A stretch of 64,000 nt of DNA from Scleromitrula shiraiana (lineage: Eukaryota; Ascomycota; Leotiomycetes; Helotiales; Sclerotiniaceae): NCBI GenBank assembly GCA_028455995.1, contig JABELC010000001.1:3522501-3586500 (forward strand). The letters run 5' to 3'. This document shows positions 46,691 to 59,735 of this stretch, piece after piece. The notes under the pieces were generated by a model that was not told the origin of the DNA, ran no database searches, and saw nothing but the letters and a program-made list of their open reading frames with translations. Position 1 is the first letter of the stretch, and each line of letters starts with the position of its first letter. A program made the translations under genes and the position numbers.

Positions 46691-47689
46691 TTATTATAAA
46701 AGATTTGAATGTTTTTTAATATATCATTTTTTTTAATAATTTTAAATATATTTTTTTTAATAAATTATTTATTTCTTTTTTATAAAATAAATGGAATTGA
46801 TTTACGATTAGTAGAAGATTTATAATAATATATATATTAAAAATATTTTTAATGATATAATTATTATTATTATTATTATTAAAATATATTTAATTATATT
46901 CTAAAGTTTGTTTTTAATAAAGAATTTCAATTATTAATTTTAAATATAAGGTTAGAATAAAAGCTAAATTAGGAATAAATTTTTTGTTTAATATATAAAT
47001 ACTTTTTTTTAATTAAAATGTTTTTAAATTATTAAAATCTTTATTATTAATTAAGTTTAAAATAAGATTTTCTGCTAATAAAGAATTAATTATATTATCA
47101 AATAGTTCATTAAATATTTCAAGCTTTTTTTTATATAGTTTTATTGAAATGCTTTTGAATTTTTTGTCAAAATTATTTATTTTGATTATGTATATTTGAC
47201 TTTCTATTTTGATAAATTCATATAGTCTATTTTAAATATTTTTTTTTTGATAAACAAAAACTAAAAATCCAAATTCAAAATTATATAAATAAAATATAGA
47301 TAATCTATTATATTAATATAAAACATCTATTATTATTTATTTAATATATTTTTTTTATATTTTATTTATTACTTTATTAATTATAGTGATATATTATAAA
47401 ATAAATGGGATAAAAAAATCAAAAAATATTAAACAAGGAAATACATTAAATATTAATAAAATAAAAATAAAACTATTTAAATTAATAATATTATTTATAG
47501 TTTTATATCTTTATTAATTTCTTTAATATCTTCAAGTTTTTCAATAATGATTATATATGTTTATCAAATTATTTTATGGTAATATTTAATTATTCTAATA
47601 AAATGATGGACTTTAATAAATATACATTTAATTTTAATTATAATTATATAAGTATTATTAATAAAAATTTTTTTTATAAAATAAGTTTT

Positions 47690-47905
47690 TTAATTGTAAA
47701 TAATTAACTTAAAAAGACTATTATAAATATTGATCTATATAAAGCAAAATATATTTTATATTATCATTATTAATAAATCTTTAATAAAATATATAATATT
47801 AAATCAAATTGCTTTATCAATAATATAAAAAACAAAATTATTATTAATATACATTATATTAATCATAATAATAAAATTGAATTCTATATCATTATAAAGT
47901 TTAAA
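47690..47905 (-). pseudogene. Integrase relic of element B
   Basis: The minus strand reads IMINIMYINNNFVFYIIDKA, stop, FNIIYFIKDL, corresponding to the integrase-core pattern V-D-x-x-Y-I-D-x-x-P-V-L-H-I-V-D-x-A-T-x-F-x-A-A-x-F-L. Several stops interrupt it. It lies between the RT relic and the insertion point of element A, as expected for copia. Confidence 0.6.
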
Positions 47906-48805
47906 CTTGAATCTTTTAGGTTTATCGATATAGAATTAGTATTCTTTGCAATATTTTATAAATTATTTTAATTGCTTGCAATTAAACTTATCTTTATAAT
48001 CAATATGATTAAATAAATTATGCAGTTTCTTAATAAAAAAGTATCTTATTCGTTTGTGAATATAGCGTAGTTCGATTTCAGATAAATAGCATTTTGTATT
48101 TGTATTTAATAATTCTACAATGGATTATTGGAATTCTTGAGAGGAGATTAATTAATTGATAAATGTATATTTATAATATTTGATTGTTTTTTATATTTTA
48201 TTATTAATGTATTGAAATTTATTTTTAATATTATTAAATAAAATTTAAGTATAGTCTATATCCGCAAAACTTAATAGAAATAAAGTATTGACATTAATAA
48301 TATAAATATCAATTATGCCGATTAAACTAATGATTAAAATGGTTTTAATAAAAAAGATATTATTAAAACTAAACTTAAAATTTATAATTAAATCTAAAAT
48401 CTTTATATTGATTCGAATAAGTTTTTATAATACTAAAAACTATTTATAATTAATAATTGATTATTTTACAATATCAAAATCAATTATTATATTAATGAAT
48501 TTATATTTACTATAATGTTCAATTTATAAATAAATCTTGAATTTTTGATTAATTTCATTAGTATAAATATATAAAATAATTAAATTGTTGAATTTTATAA
48601 TAAAATTATTACAATTATTATTTATAATAATGCAAGAGCTGTATAAAATAATAAATATTTTAATATTATTATTATTATCATTATTATTAAAATATAATTT
48701 TAATTGGAATACTTCGATTTTTTTAATTATATAGATGAAATCATTATTATTGTTATATTTATCTTAAATATATTGATTATAATTTTTATTGAAATCTTAT
48801 ATATT

Positions 48806-48965
48806 TGTTTATATAACTCCAGGGGTATGGAATTATATAATTACGGTATCAATCAGTATTGTATTATTTGTTTAAGAAGTTCAAAAAGAATATTGTACGC
48901 CATTAAGGATATATGCTTTTTTAATGGATATATAACATAAGGTCATATATTTAACTATATAAACA
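48806..48965. repeat. LTR of element A, left copy
   Basis: 160 bp, TGTTTATATAAC at the left end and TATAAACA at the right, so the TG...CA ends are preserved. Compared with the right copy: no gap, 35 transitions and no transversion by hand count (about 78% identity). This copy is the more A/T-mutated of the two. Confidence 0.9.
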
Positions 48966-50109
48966 TTGGCAATTTTTTGAAAATCTAAGGCTATATATAT
49001 AAAAAATTAAACTTTATAAAAACTATGAATTATTTATATAAGATAAAAAGCAAAATAGACTCTTTTTAGCTTTTTGCTATTTTGAAATTTTTATAATTTG
49101 TTTATATGTAATATAATATTTTAAAGTTAAATTAGAATAAATATTATTTAGATTGTATATTATCGTTATTTTATATTATTGTTATTTTTTATATTATATT
49201 TTTTATTATCTTATTTTATAATGACTATATATAAATTAAATAAACAAAATCGATTATTATTTAATTATCCTCTAAAAAATAAAATAAAGAAAAATCAAAA
49301 TTTTTCTTTATATTTAATTTATTTATTGATCTTTATTAATATTTTATTTATATTAATAAGTTTTTTCAATATTAAGCAAAGTTTTACCTTTGTTATTATA
49401 TTTATTAAGTTATTATTGCTATTAATCCATTATATTTTTGCGATCTCTTTATGTTTATATAATTAGTATAGTATTATAATATTAATTATGAATCGCTTTT
49501 CGATTATTATTTTAAGCTTAATTAATAATTGAAATAGAGAATATAAATTAATATAAATGATTAACAATAAAACACAATTATCAAAAATCTTATCAATTAT
49601 ACTTTTAATAACAATTACTATATCAAAACTAAGAATTATTATATAAAGTTCTAATGCCAATATAGTTTAAATAATACATTTATATTTAATTAAAAACTAG
49701 TGTATAATATCCGCATTTTTACTTTTATTTATTAATATGATAATATATTTAATTTAGAACAATAAATTAAGATTATTAATATATAAAGTATTAACAAATA
49801 TATATATATAAAAGATATCAAAATTAAATAGTATAAATCAAAGTCCTTTTATAAAGTTTTTTTTTTGCTATTATATATATTTATTAAATGCTTTTATATC
49901 TTCACTGTCTAATTTAATATTCTATATAATCTATATTAAATTAAATAAAGTTTTAGATTAATAATAAATTGCGATATAAACGCTATAAACGCATTATGCA
50001 ATATATTGCTTTTTTAATATTGCATTTTTTTGGAGTTTACCATATATTCCATATATATCGATATTAATATTTTTGATTTATTCTATATTTTTATATTAAA
50101 GTTTTTAAT

Positions 50110-50760
50110 TTATTATAATCATTAAACTTTTTAATAATATTAAACTATCATTGAATTTGAATAAATATATTTTAATTAATTATTTTTATTTTTTATATAA
50201 AAATTTAGCTTTTTTTAAATAGTATTTCTTTTTATAAACAAATTATTTATTAGTGATAATCAAAGTATCATTGATTTACATTGTTATAATTTTAAATCCT
50301 TATTCTTATATATATAATAAATAAGGGTCATATATTGATACCGCTATTTTAAACTTTATAATATAATAGTTTAAATATATGCTGAATCAATGATTTTTTG
50401 CCTTTAGAATTCCATATAATAATTATATTATATAAAATATAATTTTAACTAAATATTTTATTTTTAGGATTATATATATAAAAATAAAATGTATAAACTT
50501 CAAATTTGTTTATATATATATTTAAATAATATTGTATAAATAAACGTTAAATATGCTATTGTTTTCTATTATCATTATGATGATTATAATTATTAATGCT
50601 AATTGATAAATTAAATATTATATAATTGAGGATTATGTAAATATAATATATTTTTTTGTATTATTGAAATTTTATATAATAAACTTTGATTTTTTATATA
50701 TATTCTTTATATCTAAATGTTTAAATTTATTAACCTATTTATATTTGAAGATTTTTATTT
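50110..50760 (-). pseudogene. Reverse transcriptase relic of element A
   Basis: Clear copia-type RT blocks broken by stops. At 50600-50760: IYKKSKFII-stop-NFNNTKKYII, then FT-stop-SSII (pattern EKSRLVIQ.FN.T.K.I.LTQS.TIQ). At 50505-50580: IENNSIFNVYLYNII, then IYI-stop-T (pattern LYLRDITQAYVQS). At 50110-50285: INDTLIITNK-stop-FVYKKK, then LKKAKFL and FKFNDSLI (pattern QTDDTL...F...E..LKKAKFL...KFNGGLI). The stops fall mainly at expected Gln positions, as RIP (CAA to TAA) predicts. Confidence 0.8.
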
Positions 50761-51844
50761 TTATTAGAATATCCTTTTATTTTATCATTTTGAATATATT
50801 AGTTTTCATTAATTTATCTAATTTTTTTTTTTTTGATTTTATATATATTCCGTTTATTTTTTTTTTATTATATTTAATTTGTTTAGCGGGGGAAATCAAC
50901 TTTTTTGCAAAAAAGGTATCAATCGGGTATATAATATATTTGTTATTTAATAATATTATAATATTTAATAATATTTTCTCAAAATTTTTATTTTTTATAT
51001 ATAATCTAGATTGTACTTTTTATTGTGCATTTTGTTAAATATATTAATAAAGTTAAATCACCATTAATAATGAAGTATTAAGGCTTTGATCTTTTTTTAG
51101 TTTATTATATCTACAAATTGCTAATTTGGGTAGTTTAGATATCATTATTTTTAATATTTTTTAAGCAATTGATTAATTATTACCGTTATTTATGGGTATG
51201 GATAATATATAATTTTCTATATATATTGCTAATGGCATTAATATTAAATCAATAGGTTCTTTATGGTATAGGCAAATCGATATTGATTATATTGTTATAA
51301 TATGGTTATTTATGTTGATTTTGCAGTTTTTGTTCTTTATTGATTTAAAGATATAAGGTTTTATTTATTTTTTTTTTTTTGTTTTAGCGATTTTTTTATA
51401 TATTAGAACTTCTGAATATATTTTTAGGTTATATATTGTATATATAAATAATCTATTTTGTTTTTATAATATATTTTTTATTAATTAAATTGCTTTATAT
51501 TTATAGATTTTATTGTTTGCTTTTTATAGTCTCATTATTTAGTTAATAATAGTTTTTATTAATAAATCCGATTTTTTTATATATATAAATATATTGAATA
51601 TTAGAAATGTTAGAATTAGTCTATTAGGGTTTATTAAGTTATTTATAGTCTTTATTATTATTTGCAATATTTATTTCTTTATAAAGTTGGATTATTATAG
51701 TTTATTTTATAGAATTTTAAATATTTATTGTATAATTTTATAATATTGTTTAATTTTATTAATTGATTAATAAGATTTTATAAAAACTATTTTTGTTTTG
51801 ATTGTTATAATGTTTATATATTTATTAAACTTTTTTATAATAAA

Positions 51845-52060
51845 TTATATATTTATATTAGTGATGATATAGTTTGGGAATTCTATATAAATATTAATCT
51901 ATTTAAATCAAATTGTATTTTAGATATATTTTGTTAATAAGTTGTTTAGAAATATTGTTGTTTAATATTTTATTGCTTTATTGAGTATATATAATATTGC
52001 TTTTTTGTTAATGTATATAATATTAATTATGATTATATAATTGAATTGAATATTATTATT
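51845..52060 (-). pseudogene. Integrase relic of element A
   Basis: One minus-strand frame reads INIIYINKKAILYILNKAIK, stop, then TTIFLNNLLTKYI-stop-NTI, then INIYIEFPNYIIT. This matches the copia integrase core pattern (V-D-I-x-Y-I-D-G-K-P-V-L-x-x-V-D-E-A-T-x-x-Q-A-A-x-F-L..., W-x-T-x-R-x-C-W-I-D-T-Y-x-G-P-P-x-x-I-x-x-D). Internal stops are TAA, TGA and TAG. Confidence 0.75.
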
Positions 52061-54163
52061 TTTATTATTGTTAATTTTGAATTTGAATTTTTTTGATGAT
52101 TTGCCATATATCTAATATTGATTATAATATTTTGTCAATTTGTTGATTTTATTTTTGTTTATATTATTATAGTTAATTTGTTTAAATATATTATATAATT
52201 TATAAGTAGTTAAATGATTGAAATATTTGTATAGATATTGTAATTTTATTTTTATAAAATAATAAATATTATTTAAAATTATCAATTATATGAATGCATT
52301 ATAATTATATTTTTATAATAAAAAGCTATAGCTGTGTTTTTATATAATAAGGAAATGTTTGTTAATTTTATTATAAATAATCTAATTTTTAATATTGTTA
52401 AAGAATATATCGAATTTGTTTATATTTATTAAGCAAAGTAAAAATGGTATATTTGTGTAAATAATATGAACTTTAATTTATTTAATCGATAATTTGATTT
52501 TGTATAATTTGATAGATTTTTTAATATTTTTTTTTTTAAATATAATTTTTGTGATTTTTGCCTTATTATAATTAATAATTAAATCGATTAATTTTTATAA
52601 TATTTCAAACTATTATTTATTAATAATTGATATTATTATTATTTCTATATTAATTATAATACTCTAAAACTCATTAAGGTTATATTTATTATTTGCAAAA
52701 AATATTTTGAAATTATATATGATTTATTTTGATATTATATTTTTATTAATTTAATCATTATTAAATAATCTTTTATATATTAATGTATATTCAAATGCTT
52801 TTTTTATAAATCTAGCGATTATTTGTAGATTATTGATTAGATTATTTAATATATAATATATTTTCGATATAGTTTTATTTAAATATTTTATCTTTATATA
52901 AAATGCTTTATAAATCTCTTTAATATTCTTTTCTTTTATTTTTTGCTTTTCTTTATAATATATTAAAAATTGTTTATATATATAATTATTATTGTTTTTA
53001 ACAACTTTTTCTTTATACTTTTTTTAGATTTTTTTTTGATTTAATTTTGAATAATTTATAAAAAAACATCTTTTCTTTTTGTATATCTAATATTATTTTT
53101 TATAAATTAATCTAAAGCTTTTTTTATTATATTATTTTTAAATATTAAATCATAATTCGAATCAATCTTAATAATTATTATATTCTTTTCGATTACTATA
53201 ATTGTTTGCTTTATTATATTTGTTATAGTTAAAGCTTTTATCTTGATTTTATAAATTATCTATGAATTTTTTTTCAATATAATATATATCGATATTGTTA
53301 CTTTATGATTCGTTATAAATCTAGATCATCTCTTTAATTTTTTAAATGAAGTCAAAGATATTTACGGTTAATCGATAATATGTTTAAATATATTATTTGA
53401 TTTATTAATATGATAAGATTATCTTTTTATAAAAATATAATTAATTTTTTATATCGCTTAATAAAATCTTATATAATCGCTTTATTTTTGCAAAAAATAA
53501 CTTCAAATATTATTCAAGTTTCTTTTTCTAATTTTTATTTATAATACTTTTTATTATTAATTTTATTTATTTGTTCATTATATTATAATAATATAGCTTT
53601 TTTTAATATTATGCTTTGAATTCTATAATTAGACTTTTTATTTTTTATAGAAATATAGTAAAATTTAATATATAATATTCAAGCGTTTTATTTTTAAATA
53701 TAGTTAGAAATATCATTATTGCAAGTTTGTTCGGAATATTTATACGTTATAAAGTTAATTTATATATAATCAATTTATAATTAAAATCATTATTTTTATT
53801 ATTGAATTTTATTGCATTATTATATATCTTGTTTAAATTGATCTAATATTAGATTTTCAATATATAATATTATTAATAACTCTTTTTTTGATAATATTCT
53901 TGATTCTTATATTCATCTCTATATATATATGCTTTTCTATCCCTTCGTTCTTTTTCTCAATTTTATTTATATTGAAAATCATAGTTATTTCGATTATAAT
54001 CATGATTATTTTAATTATAATTATTCTAATTATTTTGAAATATATAATAATTCTAATTAAAATGATCTTGATTAGGTTGATTTCGACTATATTAATTTTA
54101 ATTAAATTAAAATATATGATTGTTTTGATTATAGTAATTTTTACTATAGTCATTTATATTGTG

Positions 54164-54268
54164 GTGATTTTGATTAAATTAATTCTGACTAGATTGATTT
54201 TGATTAGATTGATTTTGATTAAGTTGATTCTGATTAGGTTGATTTTGATCAAGTTGGCTTTAACTAGG
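54164..54268 (-). repeat. 15-bp tandem repeat encoding NQNQ units in gag
   Basis: Seven head-to-tail 15-bp units (TTGATTTTGATTARG on the plus strand). On the minus strand each encodes a five-residue unit of the type S/L/P-N-Q-N-Q. Copia gag proteins often have such Asn/Gln/Arg-rich stretches before the zinc knuckle. It marks the gag region of element A and produces false open frames on both strands. Confidence 0.7.
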
Positions 54269-56301
54269 TTAAAGCGTATAGTTATTTTGATTACGGTGAT
54301 TTTTATTATAGTTATTTTCATCTTAATGATTTTTATCATTATATAATATACAATTATTAAATAAGGTTATATATTGGGTAATATAATGTATAAAGTTGTA
54401 TATCGTTATTATTAAAATGATTCTAAATAAATATTCAGAATCGGCTTTTATTATAAATTAGATATTCTTTAATAATTCATTGAAATACTTTAGTAGATTA
54501 ACTGCCATTTATATAATTAAAATGTTTTATTTAATTTGCTTTCTTTTTTTAATTTGTTTCCTTATATTTTCTTTTTGATCCTATTTTTGCTTTAAATTTT
54601 TTATTATTATCTTTATATTACCAAATTTGAATTTTATTAATCGATTTCTATAAATCTTCTTTAAATAAGCTTTAATTTATTTAAAGTATAATTTTATATA
54701 TATTATACTTTATATTATATAAACTATTAGTGAAGATATACTAATATAAACATTACTCCTTTATAATGTTTTTCTTATTATTATTAAATATCTTTTATTC
54801 AATATCTAAAATATCTTTATATTTATATTTTTAAATATTTTTTTAAAATTTATCCATAAATTTATATTAATAAAGATCTTCAAATTATCAATTATATACT
54901 TATTGAGTTTATATTTTAAATAACAATTTATTATATATAGATCTTTTATATCATATTCCTTATATTTATTAATAAAATCTAAATCATCTAAAAATAATTC
55001 ATCAAATAGATTTTTATAATACCCTTTACTCTATCTAGATTTAAAGTCTTAATTATATTTAAAATTACATATATTATTACCTTTTAATAATTGCTTCCTT
55101 TTAAAATCAAATATAAACCCTTCAAAAATATTATTTATTATATTTTTGAATAAAAAAACCTTTATCTATATTTAAAATATCAAAATTTATATTTACCTAA
55201 ATATCTTTTATTAATATTGTTTTTATAATAAATCTATATATATTAGACTTTTATAAAGATTTCTTAATAATATCTTTAATATTAATTAAAATTTTTCAAT
55301 TTAATTAAATATTTATTTTAATCATTAAATTATTAATAATAATCTTAAATTTTAAATATTTATATTTATTAAATTACTTTCCCTTTATAATTATCTAAAG
55401 CTTATACTTATATTTATATTTTTTAACCTCCTTTTTTTCTCCATATCGCTTTTGTCCATCATATTGCCTATAATATTATAATATAAAATAAAAAAATACT
55501 TTTAATAATGCTTTATATTTATTTATTAAATAATATAATAATTATTATTAAATTTATTTTTACCTAGTTTTTTTATTATTATTAAATAAATATCTAATAT
55601 CAAATTAAAGATTTAGTTTAATAAAGCTTTAAATTAGATATAATTATCTAATTCAAAAAATAAATCTAATATCAAATTAAAATTTATTCTAATAAAGTTT
55701 TCGAATTAAATATAATCATTTCGATTTATAAAATAAATATATAATAAATAAATTTATTATAAAATAAAAAAAAAAAAAATAATTATAAAGAAATATAGAA
55801 ATATAAAAAGAAAGTTATTAAAGATTTTATAAAAATTTTTAAATAAAAGTTTTTATATAAATAACCTCGTCATCATCCTTATAATTATAGTAAAATAATT
55901 ATCATCATTAATGTTTTTATTTATTAAAATGTTTTCTTAAATAATGTAATATACATCTAAATAATATAATATAATTCATATTCTTATTATTATTTTGCTT
56001 ATAATAGATATTTAAATTTTATAATTTTAAAGTCGATTTAAAGACTATTCAATCTATAATAAATATTTAGGCTTTATAATATATAAACTAAAATTAAAAA
56101 CTATTATTTTTATGATAAATATTTAAATATTATAAAGTTTAGCTTTTTTCTTTATTAAAAATTAAATAATTTATAGAACTTTTTATTATCAAGAATTATA
56201 AAGAATTTTTTGTTGATAATAAATAAAGATGTTTAAAATTTATTAAAATTAATATTATATATAAAATAGAAATCTTAATTTATAATATATATATTAATTA
56301 A

Positions 56302-56461
56302 TATTTATATAACTCCGAGAGTATAGAATTATATAATTATAATATCAATCAATATTATATTATTTGTTTAAGAAGTTTAAAAAAAGTGCTGTACGCCGTC
56401 GAGAATATATGCCTCCTCAACGGACACGTGACGTAAGGTCACGTGTTTGACTATACAGACA
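56302..56461. repeat. LTR of element A, right copy (5' LTR)
   Basis: 160 bp, starting TATTTATATAAC (TG mutated to TA) and ending TATACAGACA. It retains more C and G than the left copy, including an inverted repeat CACGTGAC-GTAAG-GTCACGTG at 56425-56445. Since the element codes on the minus strand, this is the 5' LTR and would carry the promoter. It is followed by the target duplication ATATT. Confidence 0.9.
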
Positions 56462-56466
56462 ATATT

Positions 56467-58730
56467 ATTAAAGCCGAATCTCGATTTCATTTTTTAGTTA
56501 AATTTTTTCTTTGCTATAATTTATTCTTTAAAAATATATTTAATTAATTAATATTCTTTTTTTTTATAGATATAATATATTTTTTATTTTTGATTATAAT
56601 AATTATTGTTAAATCATGGAATTCAATTATTAAAACATATATTTTTATTTTAAGATTGTAAGTTATTATTTTGATTATTTTTTTAAAATCGTCGATTATT
56701 AAAGTTTTATTTGATTATATCGTTATCTTCCTTTTTAAAAAAATAATTTATTTTTAGACTTGTTCTTTATGCTTTCTTATATTATAATAGATATGCAGAT
56801 TTTTATAATTACAACGATAAATGTTTTAAATAAATCTAAATATCTTTAAAAGTATACAGGGTAATCTTAATAAATTATAAAGAGTTTTATTATATAAATA
56901 GAGTCATTATATATTTTTGGTGATAGTCTAAACTTTATGATATATATTTTATTAAATAAAATTTCGTATAATTATCTGATTAACTTTGATAGATTATTTA
57001 CAATAATAATATAGAAAATGATTTTAAATCAATTATTATATATATCATATTTTTATTTTTTGCTTCTAAATGCTTTCTGGAATTTTTTAATAATTGTCTT
57101 TCAATTGGTATTTAAGTTTCTATATTTAATAATATTATAATAATATTTTTAAGCGTTTTTGCATAATATAAATAAAATACCGAAATATCAATACTATTTA
57201 AATAAATTAATTTATTTATAATTATTTTTATAGATAATTAATTTATATTCAATATTATTTATTTAATCATTATATTTGTTATTATTTAATATATAGTGTT
57301 TTGTAAGGTTTTCAAATTATTTATTAATATCAAATAAAATAAGATTAATTTTAGAATCTTCAAAATCTAAATAATTGGAGGGATCGTTTTTGAGATCGAA
57401 ATCAAAATCAAGATTAAAATTATTATTATTGCTGTCTTCTTCTTTAATAAACGTTGATTTGGGATTAGATTCTTTAAAATTAAATAATTTTTTGAATATT
57501 ATCTATTTCTTTTATTTGCTTTTTTTATTTTTTTTGTCTTTATTTTCAATTTTATCTTTTTTTTAAATAAAATCAATAATAGAGTTTTTTTTGTTTTTTT
57601 TTTTTGAATTATTGAGTTTTTTAATTATTATGATAAAAATGGTTAATTATGCATTAAATTATATATTATAAATTATTATTCTTATCGCTTTTAAAGTTTA
57701 TTTAGGCAAAATCTTGAAAATGAATATAAAAATCAAGTTGATATTGACATTAAAATTAGCAAAAATATTAATACCAAATTTTTATAAAAATCGCTTAAAA
57801 AATCGTAAAATGAAAAAATTCTTTTTTTAAATTATAATAAAATATTTTAAAATTTAATTTATAAAGTCGTTTTTAAATATTTATAAAATATCGTTATTAA
57901 AAATATAATAATAAATATATTTTAAAATTTTAAATCAAATATATAATAAAAAAATCTTGTTATCAAAATTATTTTTAGGGTTAAATCTGTTTTTAAATAA
58001 TTCATAAAGCTCATTGTATTTTTTGAAATCTTAATCTAAAAAAAGATAATTTAGAAAAGAGAGATTTTTTTTTATTATATTGATTCAAAGAAAGAAATTA
58101 GGTAAAAATATTTATATAAATAATTAGAAAAAGATATTGTATTCTAATAAAGAAAATGAATTCTTTATTATTATGCAAAGAAAAGTTAAGGAAAAGGAAA
58201 AAAGGAGAAAATGAGTTATTATGAAATAATAAAGATTTGTTTATTTTTAAGGGATATTCTTAAATTCTTATAAATTTTATTAGTTTAAAAACAATAATAT
58301 TTTTAAATAAAAATCAAAGTTTTTCAATATAATCTCTATAAATCTAAAAATAATAAATATATAAAAAAAGTAAAAAAAAAAGTAAAAAAGAAATAATAAA
58401 AAAGATCTTGTCATCGTTGAGATTTTAAAGATTTAAAAATTTAAGGATATTATAGAAATCACTAAAAAATATCTTAAAAAAGTAAAAATTAAAAAATTAA
58501 AATTTTTAAAAAATTGAATTAAAAAAACTAGGCTAAAAACATGTATAATAAACGCAAAAATTTATAATATTACTTTAATATCTATATATTCTATTTTAAC
58601 ACTATATATTATTCTTAATCAAAATATTTTATTAATATTTCAAATTCAATTCTAATCTTTTTAAAAATATTTTTATTATTATAATATCGTTTTGATATTT
58701 ATAATATTTAATCTATATAATATTAATCAA
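56467..58730 (-). pseudogene. Gag-side remainder of element B
   Basis: Between the right end of element A and the right LTR of B. By position it holds the 5' leader and gag of B on the minus strand. The frames are broken and I found no decisive motif. A plausible acidic stretch reads KESNPKSTFIKEEDSNNNNF on the minus strand near 57400-57480. The assignment rests on position between the LTRs. Confidence 0.5.
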
Positions 58731-58889
58731 TATAGTTTTATTTTAATTAAATTATATAATTATAATATTATAATTTATATTATATATTTTTCTTATTAAT
58801 CTATCTATAATACAAATTATCAAATTGTATATATATATAATTATAGTCATATGCTTGTCACGTACTACCTTATAATCTATATTCCAACA
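58731..58889. repeat. LTR of element B, right copy (5' LTR)
   Basis: 159 bp, beginning TATAGTTTTATTTTAATT and ending ATTCCAACA, followed by ATCAT. It aligns gap-free with 44631-44789. Each copy carries G/C at places where the other carries A/T, so both were mutated independently after insertion. Confidence 0.85.
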
Positions 58890-59618
58890 ATCATATAGAA
58901 ATCTTTTTATTAATATAAAAGACATATACTAGTACTATATTAAATAATTTAATTTTGAAAGTGTTTTTACTAGTATACTTTGTTAGATTATTAATTTATA
59001 TATTAATATCATTACTATAAAAAAATATTACTGAATTTTTGATTTATTATTATATTTAAAAATGTATTTATTATTTATAATTTAGATTTTTATTTTCAAG
59101 TTATCATTACAAAATATCATCATGATAATTCAAGTTAAAGTTTTAAGATTTTTAAAATATAAATTTTCTTTTAATTTTAATAAATAATAAAATTTGAAAA
59201 TTTGATATTTAATTCCGAGTATGACTTGAAAGTTTTTAAGAATAATTTTATTTTAAATAAATGTATTATAAATTTAATATAATATTTTTAATCAACTTGA
59301 AAAATATAGCATTTTGATTATTTATAAATTATACTCAACTTCCTTTTCAAGTTGTAATAAATAATTTTATCTCAAATTTACTAAACAACTCTAATAGCAA
59401 TGAGATTAATAGTAACGAATTAAATTCCGCGGTTGATATCAGGATATCGGTTGATATAAGAAAAGAAGAGAACTAGTAATAGGGTGGGTATGTGTGTTTG
59501 TATTATTGAGGTTATTGATCTAAAACTAAGTAAAGATGGAGACTATATAAACCTCCATATTGCTGACTAATCATACCTATACTAATAATCTCTTTTCTAT
59601 ATGGTCCGTCCCATTCCT

Positions 59619-59735
59619 GGTAACTGGTAACTAGACAGACCATTCCTGATACCAGATACCAGATACCAGTTACCAGTTACCAATTACCGGTTACCGGTTG
59701 ACATGGTCCGTTCCATCCGTTCCATCCGTTCCATT
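59619..59735. repeat. Cluster of short tandem and inverted repeats
   Basis: An 8-bp series (CCAGATAC, CCAGTTAC, CCAATTAC, CCGGTTAC) runs from 59648 to 59699. It is preceded by its inverse GGTAACTGGTAACT at 59619-59632 and followed by three CCGTTCCAT units at 59708-59735. Together they could fold into a long hairpin. Confidence 0.75.

Larger units (their letters stand above)
48806..56461 (-). mobile_element. Ty1/copia retrotransposon A (inner, RIP-destroyed)
   Basis: 7656 bp bounded by 160-bp LTRs (48806-48965 and 56302-56461). It is flanked by the 5-bp target duplication ATATT (48801-48805 and 56462-56466). Coding traces on the minus strand run in copia order: an Asn/Gln-rich gag repeat at 54164-54268, integrase about 51845-52060, and RT at 50460-50760 and 50110-50285. 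It is inserted into element B between B's integrase and gag regions. Every frame is broken. Confidence 0.9.
44631..58889 (-). mobile_element. Ty1/copia retrotransposon B (outer, RIP-destroyed)
   Basis: The element is bounded by two 159-bp LTRs (44631-44789 and 58731-58889) and flanked by the 5-bp target duplication ATCAT (44626-44630 and 58890-58894). Coding traces run on the minus strand: integrase about 47690-47905, then reverse transcriptase at 46420-46690 and 46070-46245, the copia order (IN before RT). Element A is inserted in it at 48806-56461; without A and its extra 5 bp it would be about 6.6 kb. All frames are broken. It is the older of the two by position. Confidence 0.85.

Noticed and set aside
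49179..49466. Hydrophobic 95-codon frame resembling a membrane or mitochondrial protein
   Set aside because: It is in element A on the strand opposite to pol; the Phe/Ile/Leu richness follows from A/T composition.
53857..54346. Long open frames on both strands rich in Ile, Lys and Asn
   Set aside because: They are produced by the 15-bp gag repeat and A/T bias within element A, with no independent coding signal.
57375..57566. Plus-strand 63-codon frame with Leu/Ser runs
   Set aside because: It lies within the gag side of element B, opposite to the coding strand; no domain.
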